A stretch of 57,542 nucleotides of DNA from Aestuariicoccus sp032586235 (GCF_032586235.1 NZ_JAWHTD010000027.1:1-57542); one strand, 5' to 3'. Positions 1 through 7,834 are shown, counted from the first letter of the stretch. Numbers and translations: made by a program. The notes: generated by a model not told the origin, from the letters alone.

Positions 1-73
1 AAGGCCTTCCTCTCAGCCATCGCGTTAGCCGCAACCGTCATGTTCTGGCTATGAAATGTGAATGAGTCCTGAC

Positions 74-116
74 CCTAATCAGCAGGTTCGGGGTTCGAGT
101 CCTCGCGGGATCGCCA
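74..116 (+). tRNA. 3' half of a tRNA-Arg(CCT)-like gene, 5' half absent
   Basis: The segment reads as a tRNA from the anticodon onward: CCT at 74-76, AA, anticodon-stem strand TCAGC, variable loop AGGTT, T arm with stem CGGGG/CCTCG around TTCGAGT (89-105), acceptor strand 106-112, discriminator G and an encoded CCA. The sequence before it does not supply the matching acceptor (GATCCCG), D arm or complete anticodon stem, so this is not a whole tRNA. The preceding 73 bases are less GC-rich than the flank to the right. A 3' half starting in the anticodon loop is the usual footprint of a tyrosine-recombinase attachment site. A 3' exon of an intron-containing tRNA is the alternative. tmRNA is unlikely because the discriminator is G, not A. 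Confidence 0.5.
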
Positions 117-362
117 GATATCTTTCGATCTCCGACGATCTTCGTTCTGGATTGATCGGGTTAACCATTTGTGAACCCGGCGCGGTCTCAATGGCCCGAG
201 GCGCGTCTAGCGCGCAAGGCAGGGGAATGGCACGCGCCGCGTCAGGGGATCGGCGGCGCTGCCGGCGGCCGGATCGCCCGCGCGCCCCGCGCGCCGGTGC
301 GGAACACTCACGGGCCTTTAAGGCTTCCGTGCCGCCGCCCTCGCCGTCCTCCACGCAGCCGC
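117..362. other. Intergenic stretch with no supported gene
   Basis: No convincing coding frame lies between the tRNA remnant and the end of the MATE gene. A CtrA-like sequence, TTAA-N7-TGAA, sits at 161-175 and differs by one base from the TTAA-N7-TTAA consensus known from Caulobacter. It has no properly oriented gene next to it, so it may be chance. The rest is GC-rich and without a clear hairpin plus T-tract. Confidence 0.4.
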
Positions 363-1685
363 TCAGCCCGCCGCTGCCGCGCGCTCGAGCGCCGGGTAGC
401 GCAGGCCCAGCGTCACCCCGCGCGCGATGAACGAAATGTGCAGCGCCAGCCAGAGCCCGTGGTTGCCCAGCGGCTCCAGCAGCGTCAGCACCGCCGCGCC
501 ATAGACCAGCGCCGAGACCAGCATCATGTTGCGCATGTCCGCCGACCGCGTGGCGCCGATGAAGATCCCGTCGAGCATCCAGCTCGCCAGCCCCACCAGC
601 GGGGCGGCGACCATCCACGGAAGGTAGCTCAGCGCCGCCGCGCGCACCGCCGGATCCTGCGCCATGACGCCGATCAGCCAGGGCCCCAGCAGCCAGAAGG
701 CCAGCGCCAGCCCGGTGACCAGCCCCAGGCCCCAGAGGCTGGTCAGGACGGTGCTCCGGCGCAGTTGGGTGATGGCGCGGGCGCCGATGGCGCGGCCCAC
801 CAGTGCCTCGGCCGCGAAGGCGAACCCGTCGAGCGCATAGCCGGTGACGTGCAGGAATTGCAGCAGCACCTGGTTGGCCGCCAGCGTCACGTCGCCAAAG
901 CGTCCGCCCAGCAGCAGGAACGACACAAAGATCGTCTGCAAGAGCAGCGAGCGGATCAGGATGTCGGTGTTCACCACCGCCATGCGTTTGAGCCGTATCG
1001 CGTCGAACACACGCGGCCAGTCGCGCCAGTCGGGCACGCGGAAGGCCGCGCGGCAGAGCCAGAGCCCCAGCGCCAGCCCGCTCCATTCGGCGATGAAGGT
1101 GGCCAGCGCGACGCCGGGCACGCCCCAGCCCATCGCCAGCACGAAGACCAGGTCGAGCGTGACGTTGACGCCGTTCATCCACAGCTGCAGCGCCAGTACG
1201 GCGCGGGTGCGCTCTTGGGCGATCAGCCAGCCGGTGATGCCGTAAAGCGCGATGGCGGCGGGGGCGGACCAGATGCGGATCCGCATGTAGTCGCGGGCCA
1301 GCGCCTCGACCTCGGCGCTGGCGGGGGTGATGGCGAAGGCGCCGGCGAAGATCAGCGGTTGCAGCAGGATGAGCGCGAGCCCGCCCATGAGGCCGATCAT
1401 CAGCACACGGGTCAGAAGTGCTGCGATTTCGCTGCGGTCATTCGCGCCGGCGGCCTGTGCGGTCAGCCCCACGGTGCCCATGCGCAGAAAGCCGAAGATC
1501 CAGTAGACCGCCGACAGGACGATCGCGCCGACGCCCACCGCGGCGATGGGCTCGGGCGCGGGGATCTGGCCCACGACCCCGGTGTCGACCGCGCCGAGGA
1601 TCGGCACGGTGACATTGGCCAGAAGGATCGGCACGGCGATCTTGAGCACCCTTTTGTGGGTGACGGGGCGGGGCGCTTCGGTCAT
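363..1685 (-). CDS. MATE family efflux transporter (DinF-like)
   Basis: Predicted 440-residue inner-membrane protein with about twelve hydrophobic segments. The N-terminus (ILLANVTVPILGAVDTGVVG from about residue 20) is the typical first helix of the MATE/DinF branch, in which Na+ or H+ influx drives export of cationic drugs or metabolites. Length matches the family. It is the last gene of a leftward group with two thioesterases, but a 96-bp gap holding a dispersed repeat lies upstream, so independent expression is possible. Substrate cannot be told from sequence. Confidence 0.9.
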   Translation of the reverse strand: MTEAPRPVTHKRVLKIAVPILLANVTVPILGAVDTGVVGQIPAPEPIAAVGVGAIVLSAVYWIFGFLRMGTVGLTAQAAGANDRSEIAALLTRVLMIGLMGGLALILLQPLIFAGAFAITPASAEVEALARDYMRIRIWSAPAAIALYGITGWLIAQERTRAVLALQLWMNGVNVTLDLVFVLAMGWGVPGVALATFIAEWSGLALGLWLCRAAFRVPDWRDWPRVFDAIRLKRMAVVNTDILIRSLLLQTIFVSFLLLGGRFGDVTLAANQVLLQFLHVTGYALDGFAFAAEALVGRAIGARAITQLRRSTVLTSLWGLGLVTGLALAFWLLGPWLIGVMAQDPAVRAAALSYLPWMVAAPLVGLASWMLDGIFIGATRSADMRNMMLVSALVYGAAVLTLLEPLGNHGLWLALHISFIARGVTLGLRYPALERAAAAG

Positions 1686-1712
1686 GGCTCAGCGTGGGGT
1701 GGTGGCGGAGGA

Positions 1713-1767
1713 GGGGGCGCTGCCCCCGCTGCTGCGCAGCCCCCGGAGTATTTCCGCCAAGAAGAAG
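1713..1767 (+). repeat. Dispersed double-hairpin element, copy 1
   Basis: Begins with the inverted repeat GGGGGCGCTGCCCCC (1713-1727), followed by a second hairpin GCTGCTGCGCAGC, then CCCCGGAGTATTTCCGCC and AAGAAGAAG. The same arrangement recurs at 5823, 35859 (reverse) and 55342. This copy lies between the second PaaI thioesterase gene and the MATE gene and points against their direction of transcription. The hairpins could act as a terminator on either strand. Confidence 0.7.
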
Positions 1768-1781
1768 CAGGGGCGGGGCGC

Positions 1782-2291
1782 CTAGCCATCCTTGCGCGGC
1801 ATCAGGAAATGCGCGGCGGCCTGGGCGAAGGGGCGGTCGCGGTTGTCCTGCCAGGCCTCGGCCTGGACCGAGGCGTAGCGGCGGCCCGAGCGGGTGACGC
1901 GGGCGCGGGCATAGGCGTCGCGGGGCAGGCCCGAGCGCAGGTAGTCGACGGTGAAGTCGATGGTCTTGGGCAGGCGCGGCAGGTCGCCGGCCTCGAGCGC
2001 GTCGAGGCCGATGACGCCGGATTCGATGTCCTCCCAGAGCACCGACCAGCTGAGGGTGATGATCGCGGTGACCTCGAGGAAGGCGGCGGTGACGCCGCCG
2101 TGGATGGCGGGCAGGAAGGGGTTGCCGATCAGCTTGTCGTCGAAGGGCAGGATCGCCGTCAGCTCGTCGCCACGGCGGTCGAATGTGATGCCGAGGAACT
2201 GGATGTAGGGCACACCGTGGGCAAGCGCGCGCAGGGCGGCGTCGCGGCGCTGCTTGACCTGCTGGACGGGTTCGGGGGCCTTGCGCGGCAT
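1782..2291 (-). CDS. PaaI family hotdog thioesterase
   Basis: 169-residue hotdog-fold protein of the PaaI/4HBT type, expected to hydrolyse acyl-CoA thioesters in the cytoplasm. The family HGG motif is at about residues 64-66 (AIHGGVTAAFLE) with an acidic residue, E73, on the following helix where the catalytic acid normally sits. Its start lies 3 bp after the stop of a second PaaI gene, so the two are almost certainly co-transcribed. Together they may form a mixed hotdog pair or act on different acyl chains. The substrate is unknown. Confidence 0.85.
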   Translation of the reverse strand: MPRKAPEPVQQVKQRRDAALRALAHGVPYIQFLGITFDRRGDELTAILPFDDKLIGNPFLPAIHGGVTAAFLEVTAIITLSWSVLWEDIESGVIGLDALEAGDLPRLPKTIDFTVDYLRSGLPRDAYARARVTRSGRRYASVQAEAWQDNRDRPFAQAAAHFLMPRKDG

Positions 2292-2294
2292 GGC

Positions 2295-2717
2295 TCAGGC
2301 TCCTTCCACGGTGAAGGCGCCGGTGGCGGTGGCCACGGGCCGGCCGGTGTCGTCGTCGCAGGCGGTGGCGCGCACGAAGGCCACAGAGCGGGTGATGTGA
2401 TAGCATTCGGCCCGCGCCACGATGGCCTGGCCGGGGGTGGCCGCGCGCATGTAGTCGATGCGCAGGTCGATGGTGGCGGTTCCGGCGGGGCTTTGGGGAT
2501 GGCTCATCACCGCCGCGCCGCCGCAGGTGTCCATCAGCGCCGACACCGCGCCGCCGTGGATCACGCCGGTTTCGGGATCGCCCACCAGCTCGGGCGCGTA
2601 GCCCATGCGGATCACCGCCACGCCGTCGCCGATCTCGGTGATCTCCATCCCCAGCGCGCGGGCGTGGGGGATGGTTTCGATGAACTGGCGGGCGATGCGG
2701 GCTTTGTCGGCGGTCAT
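2295..2717 (-). CDS. PaaI family hotdog thioesterase
   Basis: 140-residue single hotdog domain. GVIHGGAVSALMDTCGG (about residues 51-67) is the classic PaaI signature: H54-G-G, then D63 in the catalytic acid position. Members hydrolyse phenylacetyl-CoA-like or other acyl-CoA esters. This is the first gene of the leftward unit and is divergent from a MerR regulator across about 110 bp. The regulator may therefore control the thioesterases, as MerR proteins do for acyl-CoA pathways in related bacteria; that link is inferred from position only. Confidence 0.88.
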   Translation of the reverse strand: MTADKARIARQFIETIPHARALGMEITEIGDGVAVIRMGYAPELVGDPETGVIHGGAVSALMDTCGGAAVMSHPQSPAGTATIDLRIDYMRAATPGQAIVARAECYHITRSVAFVRATACDDDTGRPVATATGAFTVEGA

Positions 2718-2827
2718 GGCGGATCCTCTGCTGGAAACCTTGGACCACGGCGCGGGGGCGGGCGCAAGCCTTGGGGATTGCCCTCACGGCAGGCTGGCCG
2801 TACCTTTGCGCCACGAGGGGGACGAGA

Positions 2828-3196
2828 ATGGCCGAAACACGCCTCAGCTTTAAAGAGATGTGCGCGAAGTTCGACGTGACGCCGCGGACGCTGCGCTATT
2901 ACGAGTATATCGAGCTTTTGCAGCCCGAGCGCGACGGGCGCGCGCGTTGGTACGGACCGCGCGAGGTGGCGCGGATGACGCTGATCCTGCGCGGCCGCAA
3001 GTTCGGCTTTCAGCTGGAGGACATCCGGCAGTGGCTGCTGATCTACGAGGAAGAGGGCACCGAGGCGCAGATGCGCGCCTGGATCGGGATGGCCGACCGG
3101 CAGATGCAGGAGCTGGCCGAGCAGCGCGCGCAGCTTGACGAGGCGATGGCCGAGCTGAAGACGCTGCGCGATGAGACGGCGGCGCGGCTGGGATAG
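2828..3196 (+). CDS. MerR family transcriptional regulator
   Basis: 122-residue protein with an N-terminal winged helix (CAKFDVTPRTLRYYEYIELL, about residues 11-30) and a C-terminal helix (about 80-120) that would form the antiparallel dimer coiled coil. No cysteine cluster for metal binding is visible, so it is not a metal sensor of the MerR/CueR kind. I chose ATG 2828 because GAGGGGGACGAGA lies just before it; an upstream in-frame start lacks this. It is divergent from the two thioesterase genes and could regulate them and itself. Confidence 0.88.
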   Translation: MAETRLSFKEMCAKFDVTPRTLRYYEYIELLQPERDGRARWYGPREVARMTLILRGRKFGFQLEDIRQWLLIYEEEGTEAQMRAWIGMADRQMQELAEQRAQLDEAMAELKTLRDETAARLG

Positions 3197-3214
3197 ATCA
3201 GTGTCTGTGACCTT

Positions 3215-3234
3215 ATGTTTCGCGCGCGAAACAT
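3215..3234. promoter_or_regulatory. Perfect 20-bp palindrome between merR-type gene and cryB-type gene
   Basis: ATGTTTCGCGCGCGAAACAT is self-complementary over all 20 bases. It contains TGT-N12-ACA, the spacing known for PpsR/CrtJ binding sites in purple bacteria, but TGT-N12-ACA alone is a weak pattern. It lies 18 bp after the MerR stop and about 340 bp from the 3' end of the convergent photolyase gene, so no obvious promoter is attached. It could be an operator or an RNA hairpin without a U-tract. Confidence 0.4.
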
Positions 3235-3256
3235 TGGGGCAGGGAGGCTGACATTT

Positions 3257-3282
3257 AACTTATTGAAATATTAAGATAAGTT
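3257..3282. repeat. AT-rich inverted repeat AACTTAT / ATAAGTT
   Basis: Perfect 7-bp arms (3257-3263 and 3276-3282) with a 12-bp AT-rich spacer, unusual in this GC-rich neighbourhood. It sits in a gene-poor stretch (3197-3574) between convergent genes. The remaining part of this stretch, 3283-3540, shows no gene I can support. Confidence 0.4.
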
Positions 3283-3540
3283 GACGTTCCGTGGCCGCGG
3301 CGCGCGGTGGGTCCGCGTGGGCTGACAAGTGTTTGTGTGCCGATCCATCGCCATCGGCTTTGGGTGACCGACATCTTTCAAAGCGCATGGGCCGCGGAAG
3401 CAAGGCCGAAGGCCGCCGCTTTGGTGACGTTGGCGCGCCGTTCGGTCGGGGGAATGACTGGGCTGGGATAAAGCGCACAGAATGTCGGTAGCTGCGCCAT
3501 CCCACGGGCAGGCGCTGGCCGCAGCCTAGGGCGCAACCGA

Positions 3541-3561
3541 GTCCCGGGCTTTACCCGGGAC
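3541..3561 (-). terminator. Hairpin after the photolyase gene
   Basis: GTCCCGGG-CTTTA-CCCGGGAC forms a perfect 8-bp stem starting 13 bp after the stop codon of the leftward photolyase gene. There is no T-tract after it on that strand, so it is at best a weak terminator or an mRNA 3'-end stabiliser. Confidence 0.4.
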
Positions 3562-3574
3562 CTCCACGTCCGCC

Positions 3575-5104
3575 CTAGACCCGCTCGCCTTTTCCCATCC
3601 GGTCCAGAAAGGCCTCGGCCTCGCGCAAAACCGTCTCTTTGCGGTCGTCCTTCATCCGGTCCCAGGTGGCGTACATCTGGCCCATTCGGGGGTTCTTGGA
3701 AAACCGCTCGCGGTGGCGGATCAGGAAATTCCAGTAGAGCAGGTTGAACGGGCAGGCGTTCTTGCCGGTCTTGGCCTTTACCGAATAGGCGCAATGGCCG
3801 CAGTGATCCGACATCCGGTCGATATAGCTGCCTGAGGACACATAGGGTTTGGACGCGATGACGCCGCCGTCGGCGAACTGGCTCATGCCGATGACGTTCG
3901 GGGCCTCGACCCATTCGAAGGCGTCGAGATAGACGGCGAGATACCATTCGTGCACCTCGGAAGGGTCGATGCCCGCGAGCAGGGCGAAATTGCCGGTCAC
4001 CATCAGGCGCTGGATGTGGTGGGCATAGGCCTCGTCGCGGGTCTGTTCGACGGTCTTGGCCACGCAGCGCATGTCGGTGTCGGCGGTCCAGTAGAAATCG
4101 GGCAGTTTGCGCTGGTGGTTGAGTGCGTTGCGGCGGGTGTAACCGGGGCCCTCGCGGTAGTAGATGCCGCGGACGTATTCGCGCCAGCCGATGATCTGGC
4201 GGATGAAGCCCTCGACCGCGTTGAGCGGCGCGGCACCCTCGCGCCAGGCCTCTTCGGCGGCCTGGCAGACCTCGAGCGGGTCGAGCAGGCCGAGGTGGAT
4301 ATAGGGCGAGATCACCGAGTGATAGAGAAAGCGGTTGCCATCCAGCATGGCGTCCTGGAAATCGCCGAATTTGGGCAGCGCGTGTTTGATCCAGTGGGTG
4401 AGCTGACGGCGCGCCTCTTCGGCATCGGTGGCGTAGTGGAACGGGCGCAGATTGCCGAAGCTGTTGCCGAAGCGCGCCTCGACCAGGTCGAGCACGGCCT
4501 CGGTGGTGGCGTCCGGGGTGAACTGCATCGGGCCGCCGTAATCGACGCTGTCGGGGGCGGGTTTGCGGTTGTCGTGGTCGTAGTTCCACTTGCCGCCGGC
4601 GGGGTCGGTGCCCGCCATCAGAAGGCCGGTCTTGCGGCGCATCTCGCGGTAGAAATACTCCATCCTGAGGGCCTTGCGGCCCCGGGCCCAGTCGTCGAAC
4701 TCCTTGTGGGAGGCGACGAAGCGGGTGTCTTCCAGCTGGATGACCTTGAGCGGCGCGTCGTGAAGAGCCTGGATCAGCCGCCATTCGCCGGGTTCGGTGG
4801 CGAGGACCTCTGTCGCGCCTGTTTCCTCGGCGCGGCGGAGCAATTCGCCGGGGATCGAGCCGGAGTTGGCGGTGTCATCCAGTTCGGTATAGCGGACATC
4901 CCAGCCGTCGCCGCGCAGCCGGGCCGCGAATTTGCGCATGGCGGCGAAAATGAGCGCGATCTTCTTGGGGTGGTGGCGGACATATGTGGCCTCGTCCGCG
5001 ACCTCGGCCATGACGATGGTGTCGGTGGCCTTGTCGGCCTCTTTCAGCGCGGCGATATCGGGGGTCAGCTGGTCGCCGAGGATCAGGATCAGGCGGCTCA
5101 CCAC
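3575..5104 (-). CDS. cryB: CryB/FeS-BCP type photolyase-related protein
   Basis: 509-residue member of the iron-sulfur bacterial cryptochrome/photolyase class. Four cysteines at 347, 435, 438 and 451 match the spacing of the [4Fe-4S] ligands of this class (Rhodobacter CryB, Agrobacterium PhrB). The N-terminal alpha/beta domain (ILGDQLTPDIAAL) and C-terminal FAD-binding helical domain are both complete. Members repair (6-4) photoproducts and, in Rhodobacter, CryB also affects photosynthesis gene expression. The start is GTG (5104-5102), overlapping the stop of the SDR gene by 7 bp, which points to translational coupling. Whether it repairs DNA, signals, or both cannot be read from the sequence. 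Confidence 0.92.
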   Translation of the reverse strand: MVSRLILILGDQLTPDIAALKEADKATDTIVMAEVADEATYVRHHPKKIALIFAAMRKFAARLRGDGWDVRYTELDDTANSGSIPGELLRRAEETGATEVLATEPGEWRLIQALHDAPLKVIQLEDTRFVASHKEFDDWARGRKALRMEYFYREMRRKTGLLMAGTDPAGGKWNYDHDNRKPAPDSVDYGGPMQFTPDATTEAVLDLVEARFGNSFGNLRPFHYATDAEEARRQLTHWIKHALPKFGDFQDAMLDGNRFLYHSVISPYIHLGLLDPLEVCQAAEEAWREGAAPLNAVEGFIRQIIGWREYVRGIYYREGPGYTRRNALNHQRKLPDFYWTADTDMRCVAKTVEQTRDEAYAHHIQRLMVTGNFALLAGIDPSEVHEWYLAVYLDAFEWVEAPNVIGMSQFADGGVIASKPYVSSGSYIDRMSDHCGHCAYSVKAKTGKNACPFNLLYWNFLIRHRERFSKNPRMGQMYATWDRMKDDRKETVLREAEAFLDRMGKGERV

Positions 5105-5763
5105 GGCACCTCGTGGCCCTGCCAGTCGAAGAACTTGCCGGTATCGGCGGGGGTGAGGCCATGGAGGACACGCAGCAGGTTCTGCGCGGCCTCGGGCGCG
5201 GGGACGGTGGGGTGGCGGCTGGCGAATTTCGCGGTGAAGGGGGTTTCGACGGTGCCCGGGTGCAGGCAGACGCAGGCCAGATGGCGGTGGCTGCGCGCCA
5301 GTTCGATGGCGGCCGAATGGATCAGCTGGTTGAGTGCGGCCTTGGCGGTGCGGTAGCTGTACCAGCCGCCCAGCCGGTTGTCGCCGATCGAGCCCACCCG
5401 CGCCGAGAGCGCCGCGAAGATCGCCGGACGGTCGCGCGGGATCAGAGGGAGGCTGTGTTTCAGCACCAGCGCAGGGCCCATGGCGTTGAGCGCGAACTGG
5501 TTCTGTAGGGCCTTGGGGTCAAGCTGTTTCAGCGTCTTTTCAGGCTCTGCCCCGTCGATTTCCAGAGCGCCGGTGGTGGTGAGGATCAGGTCGAACGGGC
5601 CATCGAGGCGGGAGAGGTGATGGGCGACCGAGGCCTCGTCGGTGACGTCCAGCCCGTCGTCGCGGCGCGACAGGGTCGTGACGCGGGTGCCCTTTGCCGT
5701 CAGGGCCTGCGTGAGGGCCGAGCCGATACCGCCCGAGGCGCCGATGATGAGTGCATTTTCCAT
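5098..5763 (-). CDS. Short-chain dehydrogenase/reductase (SDR)
   Basis: 221-residue Rossmann-fold protein. GASGGIGS (about residues 8-15) is the NAD(P)-binding glycine motif and Y-x-x-x-K is present as YRTAK (about 147-151), so it should be an active classical SDR with unknown substrate. ATG 5763 is chosen because it begins directly before the glycine-rich strand; a longer reading from 5958 adds sequence without homologous look and runs over a repeat. It is translationally coupled to the downstream CryB-type photolyase gene. Such SDRs are sometimes annotated as C-factor-like. Confidence 0.88.
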   Translation of the reverse strand: MENALIIGASGGIGSALTQALTAKGTRVTTLSRRDDGLDVTDEASVAHHLSRLDGPFDLILTTTGALEIDGAEPEKTLKQLDPKALQNQFALNAMGPALVLKHSLPLIPRDRPAIFAALSARVGSIGDNRLGGWYSYRTAKAALNQLIHSAAIELARSHRHLACVCLHPGTVETPFTAKFASRHPTVPAPEAAQNLLRVLHGLTPADTGKFFDWQGHEVPW

Positions 5764-5822
5764 GATCGCGCAGCTAGCGGGCGGGGCGGGGGGATCAAGG
5801 GGTGGCGCCCTTGGCCGGGTTC

Positions 5823-5877
5823 GGGAGCGAGGGGCGCTGCCCCTCGCGCTCCCCGGGATATTTTTGACCAGATGAAG
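5823..5877 (+). repeat. Dispersed double-hairpin element, copy 2
   Basis: GGGAGCG-AGGGG-CGCTG-CCCCT-CG-CGCTCCC folds into one long stem, followed by CGGGATATTTTTGACCAGATGAAG. The T-rich tail aligns with the GGAGTATTTTTGCCAAGAAGAAG tail of the other copies. It lies upstream of the SDR gene and upstream of the leuA leader, between divergent units. The rest of the 5764-5931 gap shows no gene. Confidence 0.6.
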
Positions 5878-5940
5878 GGGGGCGGGGGTGCGGTGCATTC
5901 GGGGGTTTTCATTTTCCGTGTTCGGCGTATTATGGCGCGC

Positions 5941-6027
5941 ATGAACGCTGTTGGTCATATCGGATGTGCCGTGCGCGCCCTTGCCGGGCTTGCGCTTGAC
6001 CTGCGTCTTCTTCTAATCCGCCTCTGA
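5941..6027 (+). CDS. Leucine-rich leader peptide upstream of leuA
   Basis: A 28-codon frame ends LALDLRLLLIRL before TGA (6025-6027). Eight of its 28 residues are leucine, including a CTT CTT CTA run with a CTA codon that is rare in this genome. This is the signature of an attenuation leader in which ribosome stalling at Leu codons reports leucine supply. An in-frame ATG at 5932 would add MAR. No Shine-Dalgarno sequence precedes either start, and a TATTAT hexamer at 5928-5933 would place transcription start almost on the ATG, so a leaderless message is possible. A perfect hairpin begins at the stop codon and leuA follows 82 bp later. Confidence 0.65.
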   Translation: MNAVGHIGCAVRALAGLALDLRLLLIRL

Positions 6028-6060
6028 GCGTGCCGTCCCGGCGCGTCCGCTCAGAGGGGC
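6021..6060 (+). terminator. Attenuator-like hairpin before leuA
   Basis: CCTCTGAGCG (6021-6030) pairs perfectly with CGCTCAGAGG (6048-6057), with a small inner GCCG/CGGC stem; GGGGCTTT follows. The left arm overlaps the leader stop codon. An alternative pairing GCCGGG (5983-5988) with CCCGGC (6037-6042) would disturb the inner loop and could serve as antiterminator. The U-tract is short, so either weak termination or ribosome-controlled folding is expected. Confidence 0.6.
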
Positions 6061-6109
6061 TTTGCCATCGCGCCGAAGACACGGATGAAGACAAGCGAGA
6101 TTTTTCGAG

Positions 6110-7702
6110 ATGACTGAGACAGTTAAAGACAAGGCCGCGCCCAAGGCGGAAAAGGACCGCGTGGTGATCTTCGACACCACGCTGCGCGACGGCGAGCAAT
6201 CGCCGGGTGCGACGATGACCCATGCCGAGAAGCTGGAGATCGCCGAGCTTTTGGACGATATGGGCGTGGACATCATCGAGGCGGGCTTTCCCATCGCCTC
6301 GGAGGGGGATTTCCGCGCGGTGAGCGAGATCGCGGAGAGATCGAAGAACGCGGTGATCTGCGGGCTGGCGCGGGCGCAGCTGCCCGATATCGACCGCTGC
6401 TGGGAGGCGGTGAAACATGCCGAAAAGCCGCGGATCCATACCTTCATCGGCACCTCGCCGCTGCACCGGGCCATCCCGAACCTGACCCAGGACGAGATGG
6501 CCGAGCGCATCCACGAGACCGTGACCCATGCGCGCAACCTTTGCGACAACGTGCAATGGTCGCCGATGGACGCCACGCGGACCGAGTGGGATTACCTCGC
6601 CCGGGTGGTCGAGATCGCCATCAAGGCGGGCGCCACGACGATCAATATCCCCGACACCGTGGGCTATACCGCGCCGCGCGAATCCGCCGATCTGATCCGG
6701 CGGCTGATCGCCGAAGTGCCGGGTGCCGACGAGGTGGTCTTTGCCACCCATTGCCACAACGATCTGGGCATGGCCACGGCCAACGCCCTGGCCGCCGTCG
6801 AGGGCGGCGCGCGGCAGATCGAGTGCACGATCAACGGGCTGGGCGAGCGCGCGGGCAACACCGCGCTGGAAGAGGTCGTCATGGCGCTGAAGGTGCGCGG
6901 CGACATCATGCCGTTCCAAACCGGGATCGACACGCGCAAGATCATGCATATCTCGCGCCGGGTCGCGACGGTGTCGGGCTTTCCGGTGCAGTTCAACAAG
7001 GCCATCGTCGGCAAGAACGCCTTTGCGCATGAATCCGGCATCCACCAGGACGGCATGCTCAAGAACGCCGAGACCTTCGAGATCATGCGCCCCGAGGATG
7101 TGGGTCTGACCGCCACCAACCTGGTGATGGGCAAGCATTCGGGCCGCGCCGCGCTGCGCGACAAGCTGCGGCAGATGGGCGTCGAAGTGGGCGACAACCA
7201 GCTCAAGGACATCTTCGTGCGGTTCAAGGAGCTCGCCGACCGCAAGAAGGAGGTCTATGACGAGGACATCCTGGCGCTGGTGACGGCCACCACCGATGGC
7301 GACATGAACCGGCTGCAGCTGGTCAACCTCGCCGTGACCTGCGGCACCGGCGGCCCGGCGCAGGCGGTGCTGGAGATGGAGATCGACGGCAAGGACGTGA
7401 GCGCCACCTGCGAGGGCGACGGCCCGGTGGATGCGACCTTCAAGGCGGTGCGAGAGGCCTATCCCAACAGCGCCCGGCTGCAGCTTTACCAGGTGAACGC
7501 GGTGACCGAGGGCACCGATGCGCAGGCCACCGTGAGCGTGCGGCTGGAAGAGGACGGCATGATCGCGACCGGCCAGTCGGCGGATACCGATACGGTGGTC
7601 GCCTCGGCCAAGGCCTATATCAACGCGCTCAACCGGCTTTTGGTGCGGCGCGCGAAGGCGGGCCGGGACGTCAAGGAAATCAGCTACAAGGATGTGAGCT
7701 GA
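6110..7702 (+). CDS. leuA: 2-isopropylmalate synthase
   Basis: 530 residues; catalyses acetyl-CoA plus 2-oxoisovalerate to 2-isopropylmalate, the first committed step of leucine synthesis. DTTLRDGEQSPG (about residues 22-33) opens the TIM barrel with the metal-binding Asp, HCHNDLGMATANA supplies the HxH metal ligands, and the C-terminal part (from about 390) is the LeuA dimer regulatory domain used for leucine feedback. Length is normal for the long form. The gene stands alone behind a Leu-rich leader and hairpin and is closed by a strong terminator, so control by both attenuation and feedback is likely. Confidence 0.97.
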   Translation: MTETVKDKAAPKAEKDRVVIFDTTLRDGEQSPGATMTHAEKLEIAELLDDMGVDIIEAGFPIASEGDFRAVSEIAERSKNAVICGLARAQLPDIDRCWEAVKHAEKPRIHTFIGTSPLHRAIPNLTQDEMAERIHETVTHARNLCDNVQWSPMDATRTEWDYLARVVEIAIKAGATTINIPDTVGYTAPRESADLIRRLIAEVPGADEVVFATHCHNDLGMATANALAAVEGGARQIECTINGLGERAGNTALEEVVMALKVRGDIMPFQTGIDTRKIMHISRRVATVSGFPVQFNKAIVGKNAFAHESGIHQDGMLKNAETFEIMRPEDVGLTATNLVMGKHSGRAALRDKLRQMGVEVGDNQLKDIFVRFKELADRKKEVYDEDILALVTATTDGDMNRLQLVNLAVTCGTGGPAQAVLEMEIDGKDVSATCEGDGPVDATFKAVREAYPNSARLQLYQVNAVTEGTDAQATVSVRLEEDGMIATGQSADTDTVVASAKAYINALNRLLVRRAKAGRDVKEISYKDVS

Positions 7703-7707
7703 GCAGG

Positions 7708-7744
7708 GCGGCGGCGGAGGGATGCTCCGCCGCCGCGCTTTTTT
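7708..7744 (+). terminator. Rho-independent terminator of leuA
   Basis: GCGGCGGCGGAG (7708-7719) pairs perfectly with CTCCGCCGCCGC (7725-7736), followed by GCTTTTTT. It starts 5 bp after the leuA stop codon. Confidence 0.9.
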
Positions 7745-7834
7745 GGGCGGGCGCGTGCGGCGGGAAGGGCTATGGTCCGGGCCGCCGGATCACGGCAGAA
7801 TGGCGGTGACACCAATCGAAAGGGCGTGACCGCG

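Noticed and set aside
74..116. tmRNA 3' end at the left edge
   Set aside because: The discriminator base is G, while tmRNA needs A for alanine charging. The bases before the T arm fit a tRNA anticodon arm and variable loop.
171..2879. A 902-codon open frame on the + strand over the MATE and thioesterase genes
   Set aside because: It runs antisense to well-supported genes. Its product is Arg/His/Gln/Gly-rich without domains, as expected for a shadow frame in GC-rich DNA.
3260..3505. An 81-codon frame (- strand) in the gap between the MerR gene and the photolyase gene
   Set aside because: No ribosome binding site, no domain and Arg/Pro/Ser-rich composition typical of chance frames.
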